Shown here: positions 10,532-22,930 of the stretch, piece by piece
Layout of the letters: the number at the start of each line of letters is the position of its first letter
Position numbering within the stretch: position 1 is the stretch's first letter
Origin: Acephala macrosclerotiorum
Taxonomy: Eukaryota > Ascomycota > Leotiomycetes > Helotiales > Mollisiaceae
DNA length: 64,000 bases
Assembly: GCA_014904845.1 (NCBI GenBank)
Contig: MU119325.1
Coordinates: forward strand, 62,001 to 126,000
Direction: 5' to 3'
Program-made: the position numbers and the translations under genes
Notes under the pieces: model-generated
Told to the model about the DNA's origin: nothing
Seen by the model: only the letters and a program-made list of their open reading frames with translations
Database searches by the model: none

Positions 10532-13500
10532 TCAAAGTCCGGCAGGTTCATAGTACTCCCTGAACCGATCAGAATTTTCCCACCCAACGTCATAGACGAC
10601 ATTCCAGCAAGTGATGAGCAGATTTGGGAACTTCCTCGTCCAGAAGCTTAAATAGCCGTCAGGCAATGGTCCAACATGCTCCTTCAGGTGATCACTCATA
10701 TCCTCGTAGTGATTCTTTTTGTTGCGCAACGCTCGTAGAAGATCAAGCAGTCTTGTCCCCGTGTACTTGCGTTGCTTGCCCAAAGAATCGACGAACTCCT
10801 TGCCTAGGGGCTTCAGGAAGTCACTCCCACATACGGTAGGGGCCCATGCTTCGAGGGTCTCGAGAGCTTCTGTTGGAGGATCACGCTTCTCCTTTTCGAA
10901 GTGATCTGATACATCGCAAAGGAAACCGAGACGCTTCTTCGCGGACCAGAAGAATGGATGCGCCATGACCTGGATTGCCGAAGGGCGTTCTCTTGGCTTA
11001 TTAGAGAGCATGGATCCGATGAGATCTCTAGCTTCGAAAGCATAGTCGCCAAGTACATCAAGAGGATCGAGATTGAACTTGTCACGTCGAATGTTGACTT
11101 CGCGCATGTACCTGTCGCCGCAATCGAATGGATGGGAGCCCTTCGTGAGAACGTAGAAGAACACCAAGCCAAGAGAAAATATATCGATTGCGCGAGTAGC
11201 ACGGCGATTAGGCAGTAGATCCGGGTTCAGGGCAATCGACCCAGAATTGCCATCTGTGCTGGCATCCACCATCGTATTATGGGCGTTGTTGTCCTTGGCA
11301 TCATCGTCAAGAAGAAGTTCCGGAGCACGCCAGCCAGATGTACCTGCAGCGTGAGCTGTTGTTGCACGGAAAGAGGATTGCTCTCCGTCGAGCTTTTTGC
11401 ATAGACCGAAGTCTGAAACGAGTAACCGAGGTTTGCCATCCTTGCCCATAGCAACTAGGATATTTGCTGGCTTCAGATCACGATGCACAATGCGAAGTTT
11501 GTGGAGATGCTGAAGACCGTTGGTGATCTGGTAGAGCACGTTTGGCAAATCTCTTTCACCAGCCTGTGCCAAATCACGGTGAAGGTGAGGCTTGTCGATA
11601 ACTTCACCTAGGGACGCCGGACATAGCTCTAGGGCAATGTAGAGGAAATCGCCGGCTTGTTGCTGTGCAAAGTAGCGGATAACTGCAAAAGTATTAATAT
11701 TTTATCATAGTGTGGGTGAAGCAAATACTCGCCATTCGGATGATCATCACTTTCTCTAAGCAACTTTGTTTCTTGTGACGCAATATCGAAGAACTGGATG
11801 AACATTCGCTTCACAGCTACCTCACGTCCATCGAAAACGCCTCGGAATACCATGGTGCCATTGCTGCCAATGCCGATGCACTGATCGAGATCAACTTGGA
11901 GAGCACCAATACGAACAATAGGCCCCGAGACTTCTGTGGGATCACTTGGTATTGTGACGATGTCAGGTTCCATCTTCGGCGGTTGGCCCATGTTCTGAGC
12001 ATCCCGGACCGCATCATCGACCGTTGGCGGAGGTTTGGCTTTTGGTGTGGCAGCGCCATCGTCGGACACTCCTTGGGAATTGGCCCGCCCTTGTCCTTTC
12101 TTATGCTTGACACCTCCACGACGACCTCTGTGGGCCTTCTTCTTCTCCTTTTCTGGGGATCCCGCAGGTTTCTCTTCGCCAGGAAGTTCCAACTTCGCTG
12201 TCTTGTTCTCTTGTTCTCCGAGCTGCCAATTATCGACTGCCTCTTTCTTTTGGGAGGCTGCTTGAGGCGTCTCATCAACAACCACGGTAGGTTGGTCGTC
12301 CGACTCGCCCGATGGTAGTTTGATTTCTTCATCCTCAGGTATCTCGGGAAGTCGATCGACATTGGCGATGCCCTTAATCTCGGGAGCTTCAACCATTCCC
12401 GTCATGGCTTTACCCCCGGTATGTCTTCCAATCCATGAACGGAGTTCTCTTTGATTAGTGAAAACGAAAATGAGAAAGATGATAATCCAAAACGGGTTTT
12501 TGACGAATTCCAGAAGATTGTTGGCTGCCCATCTTGGCAGTGACTGCAGACGCTGCACCCATGTTGGTCCTAGATAAGTCGCAGGAGTATTTGGGGTGAA
12601 TGTTTCCTCGCTCTGGTTGGTACTCGGCAATGAACCAGAAATCGTCAAGAGTCTTTCGGCCTGGGCTCCCTCGATGGAGTGTATGCCCACCAACGCTTGG
12701 GAGAGTTGGTCAGTGTTCATGAGATCCCACTGTGGTCCATGGTCAATGAATCCTTGCTGATTTATTTGTGCTTGTCGAGAGCCTTGAACGGCCCACGGAT
12801 ATGCCTTTCCCGACATTGCAAACCAGCTACCATCCTCGGTATGGTTCAGGAATATACTAGCGGCCCGATGATTGCTAGCCACTTCGTCTTCGACAATGGT
12901 TGGCATTGGTTGTGGAAGGATGATGAGTTCTGGATCGCTCTTATCACCCCAAGGTTTGGCAACGTCGAAGACACGGACGACAGGCGATGAGAGCTTGTGC
13001 ATGAATCTTGGTGCCCGATCCTCATTAAATTGCTTCGATAGATCAACTCCGTAAAAATTCCCATCGTGACCAGAGAAGATAAATTGATCATCCAAAGACT
13101 CCTTGTGCTGCCGCTGAAGATCCTGGTCGTAGTTGTTAGGGCTCCATTCCGAGAAAGTTAATGTCGCAATATGGCGTCCGTCTTTTCCTTGAATAGCAAC
13201 AGTATATTCTGTCCGTCCAATGGTCAAGGTAGCTTGTGTAGGGCATTCATCTGTATCGCCGCGAGCGTTCGAAACTTGACACTGCTCGTTGATTATGGCA
13301 CCTTGAGTACCATAGTAATTGAGAACCTTTCCCGTATATGCATCGATCGTAATCATCTGTGTCTTCTTCTCGCCTGTGTATACCACCGGTGGATCTTGAC
13401 TGTAAGATCCCGACGTCTCTACCAATCCCTTCATCGTCAAACCAGTGTTCACCAATCCAGGCTTGGTTCCGTTGGGCCTGTACACGTAAAGATTTCCATC

Positions 13501-14085
13501 GCGAGTTGGCTCCACAATCCACAGATAATCATCGATTGCCGCTGGGTCGTAGTCTTCGTCGACAGATGATCGGACCCGTCGATGATATTTAGTCTCCACC
13601 ATAGGTGTTCCAAATGGAAATGCCCATTTCTCCTTGCCAGTCGATCGATCTCTGGCATGTAATCTTCCATCGACGGTCGCCAGAAGCACAAAGTCTTCTA
13701 CTTCCCAATCCTCAAGACTCCGCGCAGTATGCGGCGAGGTAAGTCCAGCACTTGGGATACTAGACAGTCTTGCAGGAGGTGCTGCAACGGCGGTTTCTGC
13801 CGGAGCGAAAGTTGCGATGGCGCTCGCATCGTTTTTATGGTTGTTGTTTTTATTCCGGTTGACGCTGAAGGTGCTCTTCCCAGTCCGACCAAGAGAGGTT
13901 TCGAGGGGAGGTATTTTCGTGACTTCGAGTACACGACCCTCGTGGGGTGATTCGTGTCGCTGCTGGACTGCCGGACGTTGCTGCTGCTGAGCTTCGACTA
14001 GCCATGGGAGAAAGAGTATCGCAGCTGCGAAGAAGAGGAAGTTATTCATGACGTGACCCTCCCGAGGTGGCCGCCGTCGCGGCAT
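10532..14085 (-). CDS. IRE1: ER stress sensor kinase/endoribonuclease IRE1
   Basis: Type I ER membrane protein that senses unfolded proteins and starts the unfolded protein response by cutting HAC1/hacA mRNA. Exons 14085-11733 and 11682-10532 give 3504 nt (1167 aa). The signal peptide is near 13-33, followed by a Gln-rich stretch and a luminal beta-propeller (LLATVDGRLHARDRSTGKEKW). The transmembrane helix is near 530-550 (FWIIIFLIFVFT), then a Lys-rich cytosolic linker. The kinase starts near 730 (CIGIGSNGTMVFRG) and has AVKRM, HRDLKPAN (about 850) and SDFGL. The C-terminal KEN RNase from about 1078 includes LLDLLRALRNKKNHY and GYLSFWTRKFPNLL. The single 50-nt intron begins with GC (GCGAGT). 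Splicing there rebuilds the conserved HPNVIRYF, while the nearest GT site gives the wrong frame. All catalytic motifs look intact. Confidence 0.97.
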
Positions 14086-15114
14086 TGTGGAACTTCAACG
14101 TTGCTGAATTGTAAGGGAGACAGAACAAGTCTGTCCGAAAGATGACAATCCAACGGCGAGGAAGAGTGAGACGCCGCAAAAAGCGATGTCGAGAAAGCAG
14201 TCGGTCTCTCGATAGATGGGAGAGGGGGTAGGTCTCCAGCGAGGAGAAGTTCGATAAATATGATGGCGAGTTGTGTGTTTCAGACAATCTATTTGAGCTT
14301 CGAGGTCTCGAAAAAGGACGACTTGCTTCGGCTAGTGTAGCGTCGATGATCCTGGCACCCGGCGCTAGAGGGTCTGAAACCACTGGCGAACTCTTTCTAC
14401 TCGTTCACCAGAACTTCAAATAGAAGCTCGTTCTCCTGACCTTCACTTTGAGATATTTTGCCAGAATCTGGCGATGGTGGGTATTGGTGGTGTATCAACA
14501 GAAAAAGTTTGTTGTGTTTCTATTTCTTTTGCTGCCGCTTAGGGCTCAGCCGTCAGCTTACGGGACCTATCACGCAACCCTCATGCTTCGTGCGACCGTC
14601 ACAGGCTGATTCGTGTTACTTTGCAAATGGAACTGCAGTCTCGCCTGGGAGCCAATCTTCAGCAAGGGGGCTATGCTTTTTGTCTTAGCGGCGACGGGAG
14701 GCGAGTAGGAATTGCCGAAAAGAAATTCAGTTGGGAACGTACAAATCCTCACCTGGTACAGACTCAATTGCTGGGACGAGTCAGAAGATTATGATTCCGA
14801 AACCACAGTATATCATAGAAGGGATAAGAATCCGAGCTGTATGAAATAAATTTAGTATGGGCAGTATACCCCACGGAATCACAAAGCTCTCCCCACACGA
14901 TCAGCCTCCGCGTTACAAAGGAGTTGGGATCATCTCTGATTCAAAGCCACCACGCATCCCTGACTACGATGTCCTTGCCGCAAAAGGTTCGGGGTCCAAA
15001 TCAATCATGGTCTCGGGTTCATCCATTCATTATTGGTCTGCAATATGATCTATGGTATGGTACAAGGGCCGAAATTTTCGCTTTTGCATTATACAGACTG
15101 GTTGTTTGCCTCAC
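14086..15114. other. IRE1 upstream region / CCT2 3' flank
   Basis: About 1 kb of non-coding sequence upstream of IRE1. Short frames (14042-14383 and 14570-14767 on -, 14857-15048 on +) show no motif. I could not identify a defined unfolded-protein-response element by eye. Confidence 0.5.
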
Positions 15115-16939
15115 TCACCGCTCACGTCTCCGTGGTGCACTGCGAATGATATTATCGACCCTCAAGAGAAGCTACACATATCAGCAAAAGTAAACATGTG
15201 CGAGAAACCGGAAACTTACTTCTGCAGCCTCCGAAGCAGATGAGACCACTGCCTTCTTCAGCTTGTAGCTCTCAATAACCCCTAACTCCCGCATATCTGC
15301 AATACCGCCTCCAGGGGTGAGCAGATCCAGACCGTAAGTCGTCATTCCGTCATAGATGGCAGTTCGAAGCTTAGCAACAAGATCGCTGGAGTCGTAACCA
15401 GCATTATCGGCAAGAATGGTGGGTAATTGTCTGAGAGCAATCGCGAAAGCTCCAACAGCAATTTGCTTCTTGCCGTTAACCTTCAGTGCCGCTCCCTCAA
15501 CCGCCTTTGCCATAAGCATCTCTGCACATCCCCCACCAAGAGTCGTTCTGGGCTCTTTGACCGTCTGTGATAGGACTGCAAGAGCATCATGGAGGGATCT
15601 CTCGGCTTCGTCAAGAAGTTGCTCAGTAGCTCCACGAAGAACAATAGTACAAGCTTGGCCTGCAGCTACTCCTGAGAACTTGATCAGCGTATCCTCACCA
15701 ATGATCACCTCCTCAATGAGATCGCAGTGTCCAAGCTTGACTTGCTCTGGATGGTCGAATGTGGATGTGATCTCGCCACCAGTCACCAAAGCTAATCTCT
15801 CGATGCCATCGAAATCTGCGTGCTCGATCGACATGATACCAGCATCTGAGAACAATTGCTCGGGCCAATTGTAGATAAGCTGGCGGTTGATGAAGCAGTT
15901 TATGCCGTGAGCTTTGATCTTCTCCACCTTCGCCTTCATCTTGTCCTTCTCTGCCTTCTCCAACTCCGCGAGCTTGCCAGTCGATGTGACTTTAACCCTA
16001 GCACCGAAGATCTTGATCTTGTCGGTATCCATCGCTGTGTTCGCTACCAGAATCTTGGCCTTCTCTAACCGCTTCGGCTGGTTGACTCCAATCTTCTTGT
16101 CCAGAATGAATCCCTCGTCGAGATATGAGTCATTAAGCTTTCCTCCAGCTTTCTTGATGATCTGAATGTGACTCAAATCCGAAGAACCCTTCATTCGTAA
16201 AACAGCATCGCATGCAAGCTCCGCAAAGTGGTTTCGGTCTTGTGACAGGACTTTAGAGCTCAACGTCGTCCGCGCGATAGCTAGAAGGTCCTTTCTGAAA
16301 GCTTCTGTGTTGTTACTGTGGTCCACCGCAGACTTCTCCAGTGCTGCCAAAGCTGCGTGGCTTGCTATTCTGTATCCCTCGATGATCGTCTGGGGGTGGA
16401 TCTTCTTGTCTACCAGCTTCTCTGCCTCCCGTAATAACTCTGCAGCCAGAACTGCGACTGATGTGGTTCCGTCTCCAACTTCATCGTCCTGGACTTTCGA
16501 GATGTTGACTAGGACCTTTGCCGCTGCGTTGTCGAGAGCAATAGACTTGAGGATTGTGGCGCCATCATTCGTAACCATAATCTCCCCCGTAGAAGCACTC
16601 TGGAGGATCTTGTCCATGCCTGGTAAAGTAAGTATTGAGCTGTATGAGAGGTCTGGGTGGTCGATTTCGAAGCTGAGCATCAGAGAATGAAAGCAAGATT
16701 CTTTACCTTTAGGCCCTAAAGTGCTCTTGACTTGTGTCTTGTTAGCTGTTGATCGTGTTTAAACATCTAAATCTAACGTACCTAAGTCCTGTTACCTGTT
16801 AGCTATAAACCTTGGTGTTTTAGATAGAAATACTTGCCCCTACAGCTATGGCACCAACAAACGCCGATAGCCGAGCATTCTCTCCCTTTTCCTCCGTAGT
16901 TCCATCATCGAATATCTGTGTTGGGTTGAAGGACGCCAT
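15115..16939 (-). CDS. CCT2: Chaperonin TRiC/CCT subunit beta
   Basis: Beta subunit of the cytosolic chaperonin that folds actin, tubulin and WD40 proteins with ATP. Five exons: 16939-16838, 16788-16782, 16730-16707, 16619-15220 and 15171-15115, total 1590 nt (529 aa). Conserved group II chaperonin motifs are present: [54 protein letters not shown] and a C-terminal arginine-rich tail (APRRRER). Closest to CCT-beta by [19 protein letters not shown] and SYLDEGF. The second exon is 7 nt (GACTTAG). The intron before it has a GC donor (GCAAGT) and the one after has GTACGT. This structure yields the invariant [19 protein letters not shown] region exactly. Introns are 49, 51, 87 and 48 nt. The Met at 16680 lies within an intron and is not the start. 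Confidence 0.96.
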
Positions 16940-17343
16940 GTTTGTGGTTGAAAAGGTGGTATGGAGAGCTTCAACGCGTCCGTCGTCAAAATTTCGCGAC
17001 TGAGTTGCGATTGCAGCCTGACTCGCTAAATTTTAAGGTTAGCCCACACGAACCCGAAGAAAAAGTACCACGGAATCTAGGACAATTAGATCAAGCAACA
17101 AGTCTTACTCTGACTCAACAGTTCCTTTCTCTGTACATTATCTAGCTGGCCTCCTTCAGAATTCTTCTTCTCCAGCCAGAGATTGCCAGAGCCAAAAGTC
17201 CCACCGAAATCGAAGCCCACAGCCGAGCTATACAAAACAAGTGGGGTAATTTTCACCAACTCAACCCGCACAAAACACGAACTACAAGATCGACTGCGCA
17301 ACAATAGAGAGAGCCCGAGATCAGGTCGCATTCAGCCGCAATC
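16940..17343. promoter_or_regulatory. Divergent promoter CCT2 / eIF3b
   Basis: 404 bp separate the start codons of CCT2 (-) and eIF3b (+), so one region must serve both. I see no clear TATA box, as expected for constitutive genes of protein synthesis and folding. Shared control is an inference from spacing only. Confidence 0.6.
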
Positions 17344-19677
17344 ATGGCGCCGAGTTTCGACCATCTGCCCGACCCGGAGGAGGAGGATTACGATGAGGAT
17401 GAGGAACTAGACTTTTCTGATCTACGAGAGAGATTCGAAGTTCAGCTTGAACAAGGACTGGACGCCTTCGTGGTTGTCGATGGGCTCCCAGAAGTTACCG
17501 CAGAGACGAAGCCAAAGTTGATTAAGTTCTTGAGAAGGAAGTTGGAGCCTGTAGGAAGGGTCAGGGAGGAGTCAATACATATGCCACTTGGTGAAGATGG
17601 CAAATCCGAGAGGTAATTCAGCCTTCGTTGGATCAGTTTATTATACTAATCACCAGCAGATTCGCATTCGTTGAGTATTCTACCGCTGCGGAAGCAATCG
17701 CTGCTTGCAAGCAACTCGACGGTGTCCCCCTCGACAAGAAGCATATCCTGAGAGTCAACAAATTGACCGACATTGAGCGATTTGGCCGGGAAGGACGTAT
17801 CGATGAGCATTACACCGCACCACACATCGAGGAATTCCAGGAGAAGGAGCATTTGAGATCGTACTTGGCAGACCCAAGTGGTCGAGGACGAGATCAGTTT
17901 GTTATGTACAAGGATGATAGGGTTCAGGTCTTCTGGAACAACGAGAAAGATGCGCCAGAGAGCATCGTGGATCGTCAACACTGGACCGAATCGTTCGTAC
18001 AATGGTCTCCCCAAGGTACATATCTCACCTCAATGCATCAGCAAGGTGTTCAGCTGTGGGGTGGACCATCGTGGACCAGGCAAAAACGATTCGCCCATCC
18101 ATTCGTCAACTTGGTAGACTTCTCGCCAGGAGAGAAGTACCTAACAACATGGTCAAATCGTCCAATCGTCATTCCTGAGGAAGGTCACCCAGCACTTTCT
18201 GTTGATGATGATGGAAAGAACTACGTGATATGGGATATCGAGACCGGCAAGCCTCTACGATCTTTCGCCAACATCGAGCTTCCTAGCAACAGCAACGATG
18301 AAAACGGCCAGCCTGTAAAGAGAAAGATTACGTGGCCAGCATTCAAGTGGTCAGCCGACGATCAATATGTTGCACGTCTCACACAAGGTGCTTCAATCTC
18401 CGTCTATGAGCTTCCCCGCATGGGTCTCTTGGACAAGACATCAATCAAGATTGATGGTGTTATGGACTTCGACTGGGCACCAGCTACGCCTCACAGAGAT
18501 GGCGTCAAGACCTACGAACAACTATTCTGCTTCTGGACTCCCGAAATGGGCAGCAACCCTGCGAAGGTCGGTCTGATGAGCATCCCATCAAAGGAGATTG
18601 TCAGAACCCTCAACTTGTTCAGTGTCACCGATGCTAAGCTTCACTGGCAATCAAATGCGGACTACTTGTGTGTCAAGGTCGACAGACACTCAAAGTCAAA
18701 GAAGAGTCTTGCTACCAGCCTGGAAATCTTCCGTGTCAAGGAGAAGGGAGTTCCTGTTGAAGTCGTTGACTCGATCAAGGATACTGTCATAAATTTCGCA
18801 TGGGAGCCAAAGGGAGACCGATTTGTCATCATCACCACTGCTGAAGTCGTTGCGCCGTCAGCTGTCCCACCAAAGACATCAGTCGCTTTCTACTGCCCAG
18901 AAAAGGTCAAGGGTGCTGGTGTCGGCAACTTCAGACATATCCGCACCTACGATAAGAAGAATAGCAATGCCATTTACTGGTCGCCAAAGGGTAGATTCGT
19001 CATTGTTGCTACCGTTCACTCGCAACAGAGCTTCGATATGGAGTTCTTTGACATGGATTTCGAGGGCGAAAAGCCAGAAAGTGACAAGGATCTTACTGCC
19101 AACTTGCAGCTCATGAACACTGCCGACCACTACGGTGTCACTGATATCGACTGGGACCCCACCGGACGATTCGTCGCTACTAGTGCAAGTATCTGGAAGC
19201 ATGCTGTAAGTTTTCTCGCCTCCACTCTCACAAACAATGCTAACAAACGGACAGATGGAAAACGGCTACCACCTATACGACTTCAAGGGTGAGCAACTCC
19301 GCGAAGAGCCCGTCGAGAAGTTCAAGCAATGGCTTTGGAGACCCAGGCCACCAACACTCCTCACAAAGGAAGAACAAAAGCAAATTCGCAAGAACCTCCG
19401 CGAGTATAGCAAGGTCTTCGAACAAGAAGACGCTGACCGTGGTGCTTCTGCTGATCTGGCTGTCGTTGAGCACAGACGCAGATTGTTGATGGAGTGGTTG
19501 GCATGGAGAGAGGAGATTGAGCACGATGTCAGAGAGGAAAGACTGGAATTGGGCATGCCTCTTGATCCACTCGAGGGCCTTGTCAAGCAGACTGCTACTG
19601 ATGGAGAGGAAGAAGTCATTGAGATTGAGGAGCTTGTTGAGGAGATCGTTGAGGAGACTGAGGAGATTGTCCCGTGA
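17344..19677 (+). CDS. PRT1: Translation initiation factor eIF3 subunit b
   Basis: Core scaffold of eIF3 on the 40S subunit. Exons 17344-17612, 17660-19205 and 19255-19677 give 2238 nt (745 aa). The first intron is 47 nt with branch TACTAAT, the second 49 nt. The N-terminus is acidic ([18 protein letters not shown]). An RRM spans about 38-125 ([11 protein letters not shown] ... [16 protein letters not shown]), split by intron 1. A nine-bladed propeller follows ([75 protein letters not shown]). The C-terminal helix binds eIF3i/g in relatives ([14 protein letters not shown]), and the protein ends in an acidic tail. Length and order match the family. It shares its promoter region with CCT2. Confidence 0.97.
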
Positions 19678-20213
19678 GCAGTGAGGATTGTGTAGATTTT
19701 CCTTCGTTCTTCCCTTTATCTGCTCTGATCATCTGATGGGCACGGAGTTCTTTTACTTTGCATGGATTCCGGATAAGCTGCTGTCTTTACGATAGAGCTA
19801 TGAGTGGAGTGGATACATAGATGATAAAAGCATAACAAGAATCGAAAAATGACCACGATTTGATGGCTGCTGCTTCGTGAGGCTTAGTCAAATTTGCTTG
19901 GCGTGGTGTCTGACTGCCGAAACCGAGCCTTTGTGTAACATCACCTTGCCCATTGTATACCTTCAACATATACTGTGCTGTCACAGCCGTCCTCAATCTA
20001 TCTCCTTCTCTTCTGCGTCGGGACCGACAATACATTCATTCGTCACGTGTGCCAAACCTGCATTTACCCGTGCTAAGTCGGAAGTACATATCCGTATCCG
20101 CAATCGCAATCGCAATTCTGTCTTCGAATTACCAATCTATCTTTGCTTCTTTACTTCTCCTGAACTTCTCTTTCGTATCCACACATCCACTCTTAGGTAA
20201 GAACGGAGACAAG
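19678..20213. other. Intergenic between eIF3b and the DUF1932 gene
   Basis: 3' flank of eIF3b and promoter or leader of the next gene. A pyrimidine-rich stretch before 20214 and the sequence AAGATG at the start fit a 5' leader. Nothing else seen. Confidence 0.55.
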
Positions 20214-21569
20214 ATGCCACCTGTAGCGACGGTTGGTATCCTCTCAATTGGGGAGATGGGAATGGGGGTTGCGAAGTTGTTGATTGCTCATAATTATCGC
20301 GTTGTGACGAACATTGAGGGACGAAGGTGAGGCGTTCCTTCTTCCCCTTTTCTCTAGCGACTTTATGCGAGAGCTGTGCTTTTGATGTCAATTTTTGGGG
20401 ATAAGGACAAGTGTTCCGAGGTCTAAATTATCTTCATTTATTTGCTTGAACGTTTGAGCTTGCAAATCAGCTTCCTCTAAGAATGCTCGTTTTCGTTGAA
20501 GTGATTTGAAAGAGTTGCATTGAAGTTTATGGAGCATAACAGCCCTAACACCTTCATTGTATACAACTTTCTTTACAATATACCCATCCTTCTTCCAACA
20601 TTCAGAAAGCATGACCTAACATCCATCAGCGCCGACACCCATGCCCGAGTCCAATCGGCCAAAATCGAGTCTCTCCCAAGTGACACCTCCCTAGTCTCAG
20701 CATCAGACTACATCCTCTCCATCGTTCCGCCCCGCGACGCCTTCGCCACTGCCAAACGAATCAACACCGCAATTTCCTCCCTCCCATCACCAAAATCGAC
20801 ACCTCTCTACTATCTAGACCTCAACGCCATCTCACCCCGCTCAGCTCGCGAGATCGCCGCACTCTTTAGCATCACACAATCCATCACCCTCGTCGATGGC
20901 GGCATCATAGGTGGAGCTCCATCTCCCAAGGACCCCTCTCTTGATCCCTCACCTCCGCCTCCCAGACTAGGTGTTTCGACTAATCCCGAATCACCTCATC
21001 CTTGGAACAGACCTTCCGTCCCAACTTCTGGTCCTCATCCTTTAGCTGCAGCGCCAGTGTCAGGAAAGCACCTAGCAGAGACTTTAAATGTTCGCCACAT
21101 CAGCGATGAGATTGGTTCTGCCTCCGGCCTAAAATGTTGCTTCGCTTCAACGACGAAGGGCTTCACAGCGTTATGTTTGCAAGCTTTCACTACTGCTTCT
21201 AACCTTGGCGTTTTCGAGGAGCTTCAGGAAGAGATGGAGACTAAGATTCCAGGGTTATGGAAGAGTAGTGGTGGTATATCGTCTATGCCGCCGAAAGCTT
21301 ATAGATGGGTCAAGGAAATGGAGGAGATCGCCGTAACGCACGCTGAGGATGGGGGGTTTGAAGGTGGTTCAGGCCTGGCTGGATCACTGGGAAAAGGGAA
21401 GGGAGGAGTGGGGATCTTTGATGCTGTGGCGGAGGTGTACAGAGCTGTGGCTGAGGATACGGTGCTTGGCGAGGAGAAGACAGAAAGAAGGAAAAGGGGT
21501 AGAACGAGGGAGGACGTTGCCTTAGCAATGGGAGAAGGCTTGAAGGAGAAGAGAAAGAAGACTGCTTAA
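20214..21569 (+). CDS. NAD(P)-binding 6-phosphogluconate dehydrogenase-like protein with DUF1932
   Basis: Predicted beta-hydroxyacid-dehydrogenase-fold enzyme with unknown substrate. Exons 20214-20326 and 20630-21569 give 350 aa. The intron is 303 nt, unusually long for this window, with branch CCTAAC and acceptor CAG. Splicing joins NIEGR to SADTHARVQSA across a Ser codon. The N-terminal Rossmann half contains GILSIGEMGMGVAKLL, a variant of the GxGxxG dinucleotide motif. Next come SDYILSIVPPRDA and YYLDLNAISPRSA, then VDGGIIGGAP, all typical of the NAD-binding 6PGDH domain. The C-terminal half (KCCFASTTKGFTALCLQAFT) matches the DUF1932 alpha-helical domain. The last 60 residues are Gly/Lys/Arg-rich. 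Domain family is fairly sure; substrate is not. Confidence 0.85.
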
Positions 21570-21902
21570 AAGCGAGCGGGTCAAGGCCAGCTGCCTAGAC
21601 GAGAAGTTAGCTTGAAGAAGTGGTCACATAAGATATAGAGAGCAAGGAGGGGAAGCGTTTAGAGCATGAAACTCATTTCTGTCTTACATTGCTGTCCCAA
21701 AATGATAACCTTTATCCAGACATTCGAAGTCTCGTACCCACTAGATATCGGCAAGCGCCTTCACTGATTTGAATTGAGTACATCCGCAAAACTTCATGCT
21801 CAAGACTACTGGTCTTCTCTGGTGAAATTGATTATGTGTTACCCAGCTGTGTCCTTCTCAGATCTTTCCTCTGCCCCATCAAAACTTCAAAACTACCTTG
21901 TT
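21570..21902. other. Convergent intergenic spacer
   Basis: 3' flank of the DUF1932 gene. No coding pattern or repeat seen. Confidence 0.5.
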
Positions 21903-22930
21903 CTATCGACGCCCCTCAGTCAACATCCTCCAATTCGGTTCTAGATCTGGAAAGAAGAACTCCAGTTGATATTTCGTACCCTCAAACATCATTGCTCCAA
22001 GAGGCCTATCTGTCTCCCATACTGTTATACCTCCGGGGCTCGACGTCGCGTTATCGCTATCGATCATGGTCCCACCGGTGAACTTGCCTGTGAAAAATAT
22101 CACAGCGAGTTGACTAGGGTGTGTAGCTGCCAATGGAGCAGGGGGATAAAGTGTGAGATTCACACTGAGCCTCAAAGTCTGGAAGCAGTCCCTTCTCAGA
22201 AGTCCCGTGCGGGATGCAATAGGCCATCCCAAGTTGGCTTGCTGCTCATAGATCTCGATCGCACCATTGAATTCGCCTCTTCTTTCGGCCGCGGTCGATG
22301 AGCGAGGCTAACCACGAGAATGGCTAATTTATCGAGGAAGTTGTTGAAAGCTTGCCAGTGCAGAGCGATTTGGCTGGATTCTGCCGTCTCCTGCCAAAGT
22401 GGCAGTACTACGGTACCGTGAAGCTCATTTGGATCAGGATGTTCTTGTTTATCAGTTCCTTGGGGAAGCAGGAGTATTCCGGGGCAAGCGCGGAGAAAGT
22501 TCTCGATTGCTGTTGTGATGATCTCGTGGACTGGTCGCTGTAGGCGTGGTGGGGTCGCCCGATATCTTTCTAGTGGACTTTGCCATGGCTCGTGTTGAAC
22601 GTGGGTCTTGTGCTTAACAACTTTTGGAGATAGATCTGAGCATCGTTAGGGAGTTCTTGGGTACTGAACCATATATTCATTTGGTGCTCTGTTACCAGCA
22701 AACAGTTTGATCGGTCTTCCAAACATCAGAGATGTATACCCCATACAGTAGTGAATGCTTGCCTCAACGAAGAAGAAACGCTCAATGCCCCTCTCTCTGT
22801 TCTGGCAAACATACTCAGAGAGGTAGGTCTCATTGTCTGTCTCAAGGTCGGTAACGGATGTCTCCTGAATTGCCCATGTCAGTAATTCGCGTTCTTCTTC
22901 CCGCTTATTTTGATTCATTTTACAGCTCAA
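21903..22930 (-). pseudogene. Unrecognised gene, probably damaged
   Basis: Coding-like reading runs through most of this stretch on the minus strand but not in one frame. From 22930 the frame runs through ELLTWAIQETSVTDLE and IERFFFVEASIHYCMGY to a TAA at 22648-22646. The same frame then continues open for over 120 codons (HEIITTAIENFLRACPGILL, LPLWQETAESSQIALHWQAF). Near 22275 the convincing frame shifts by one base into FNGAIEIYEQQANLGWPIAS and stays open to 21903 (SQLAVIFFTGKFTGG). A 57-nt intron with a weak GTTCAG donor could remove the TAA, but I cannot place an intron for the second shift. I do not recognise the family. It could be a real multi-exon gene with exons I have misjudged. Confidence 0.38.
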
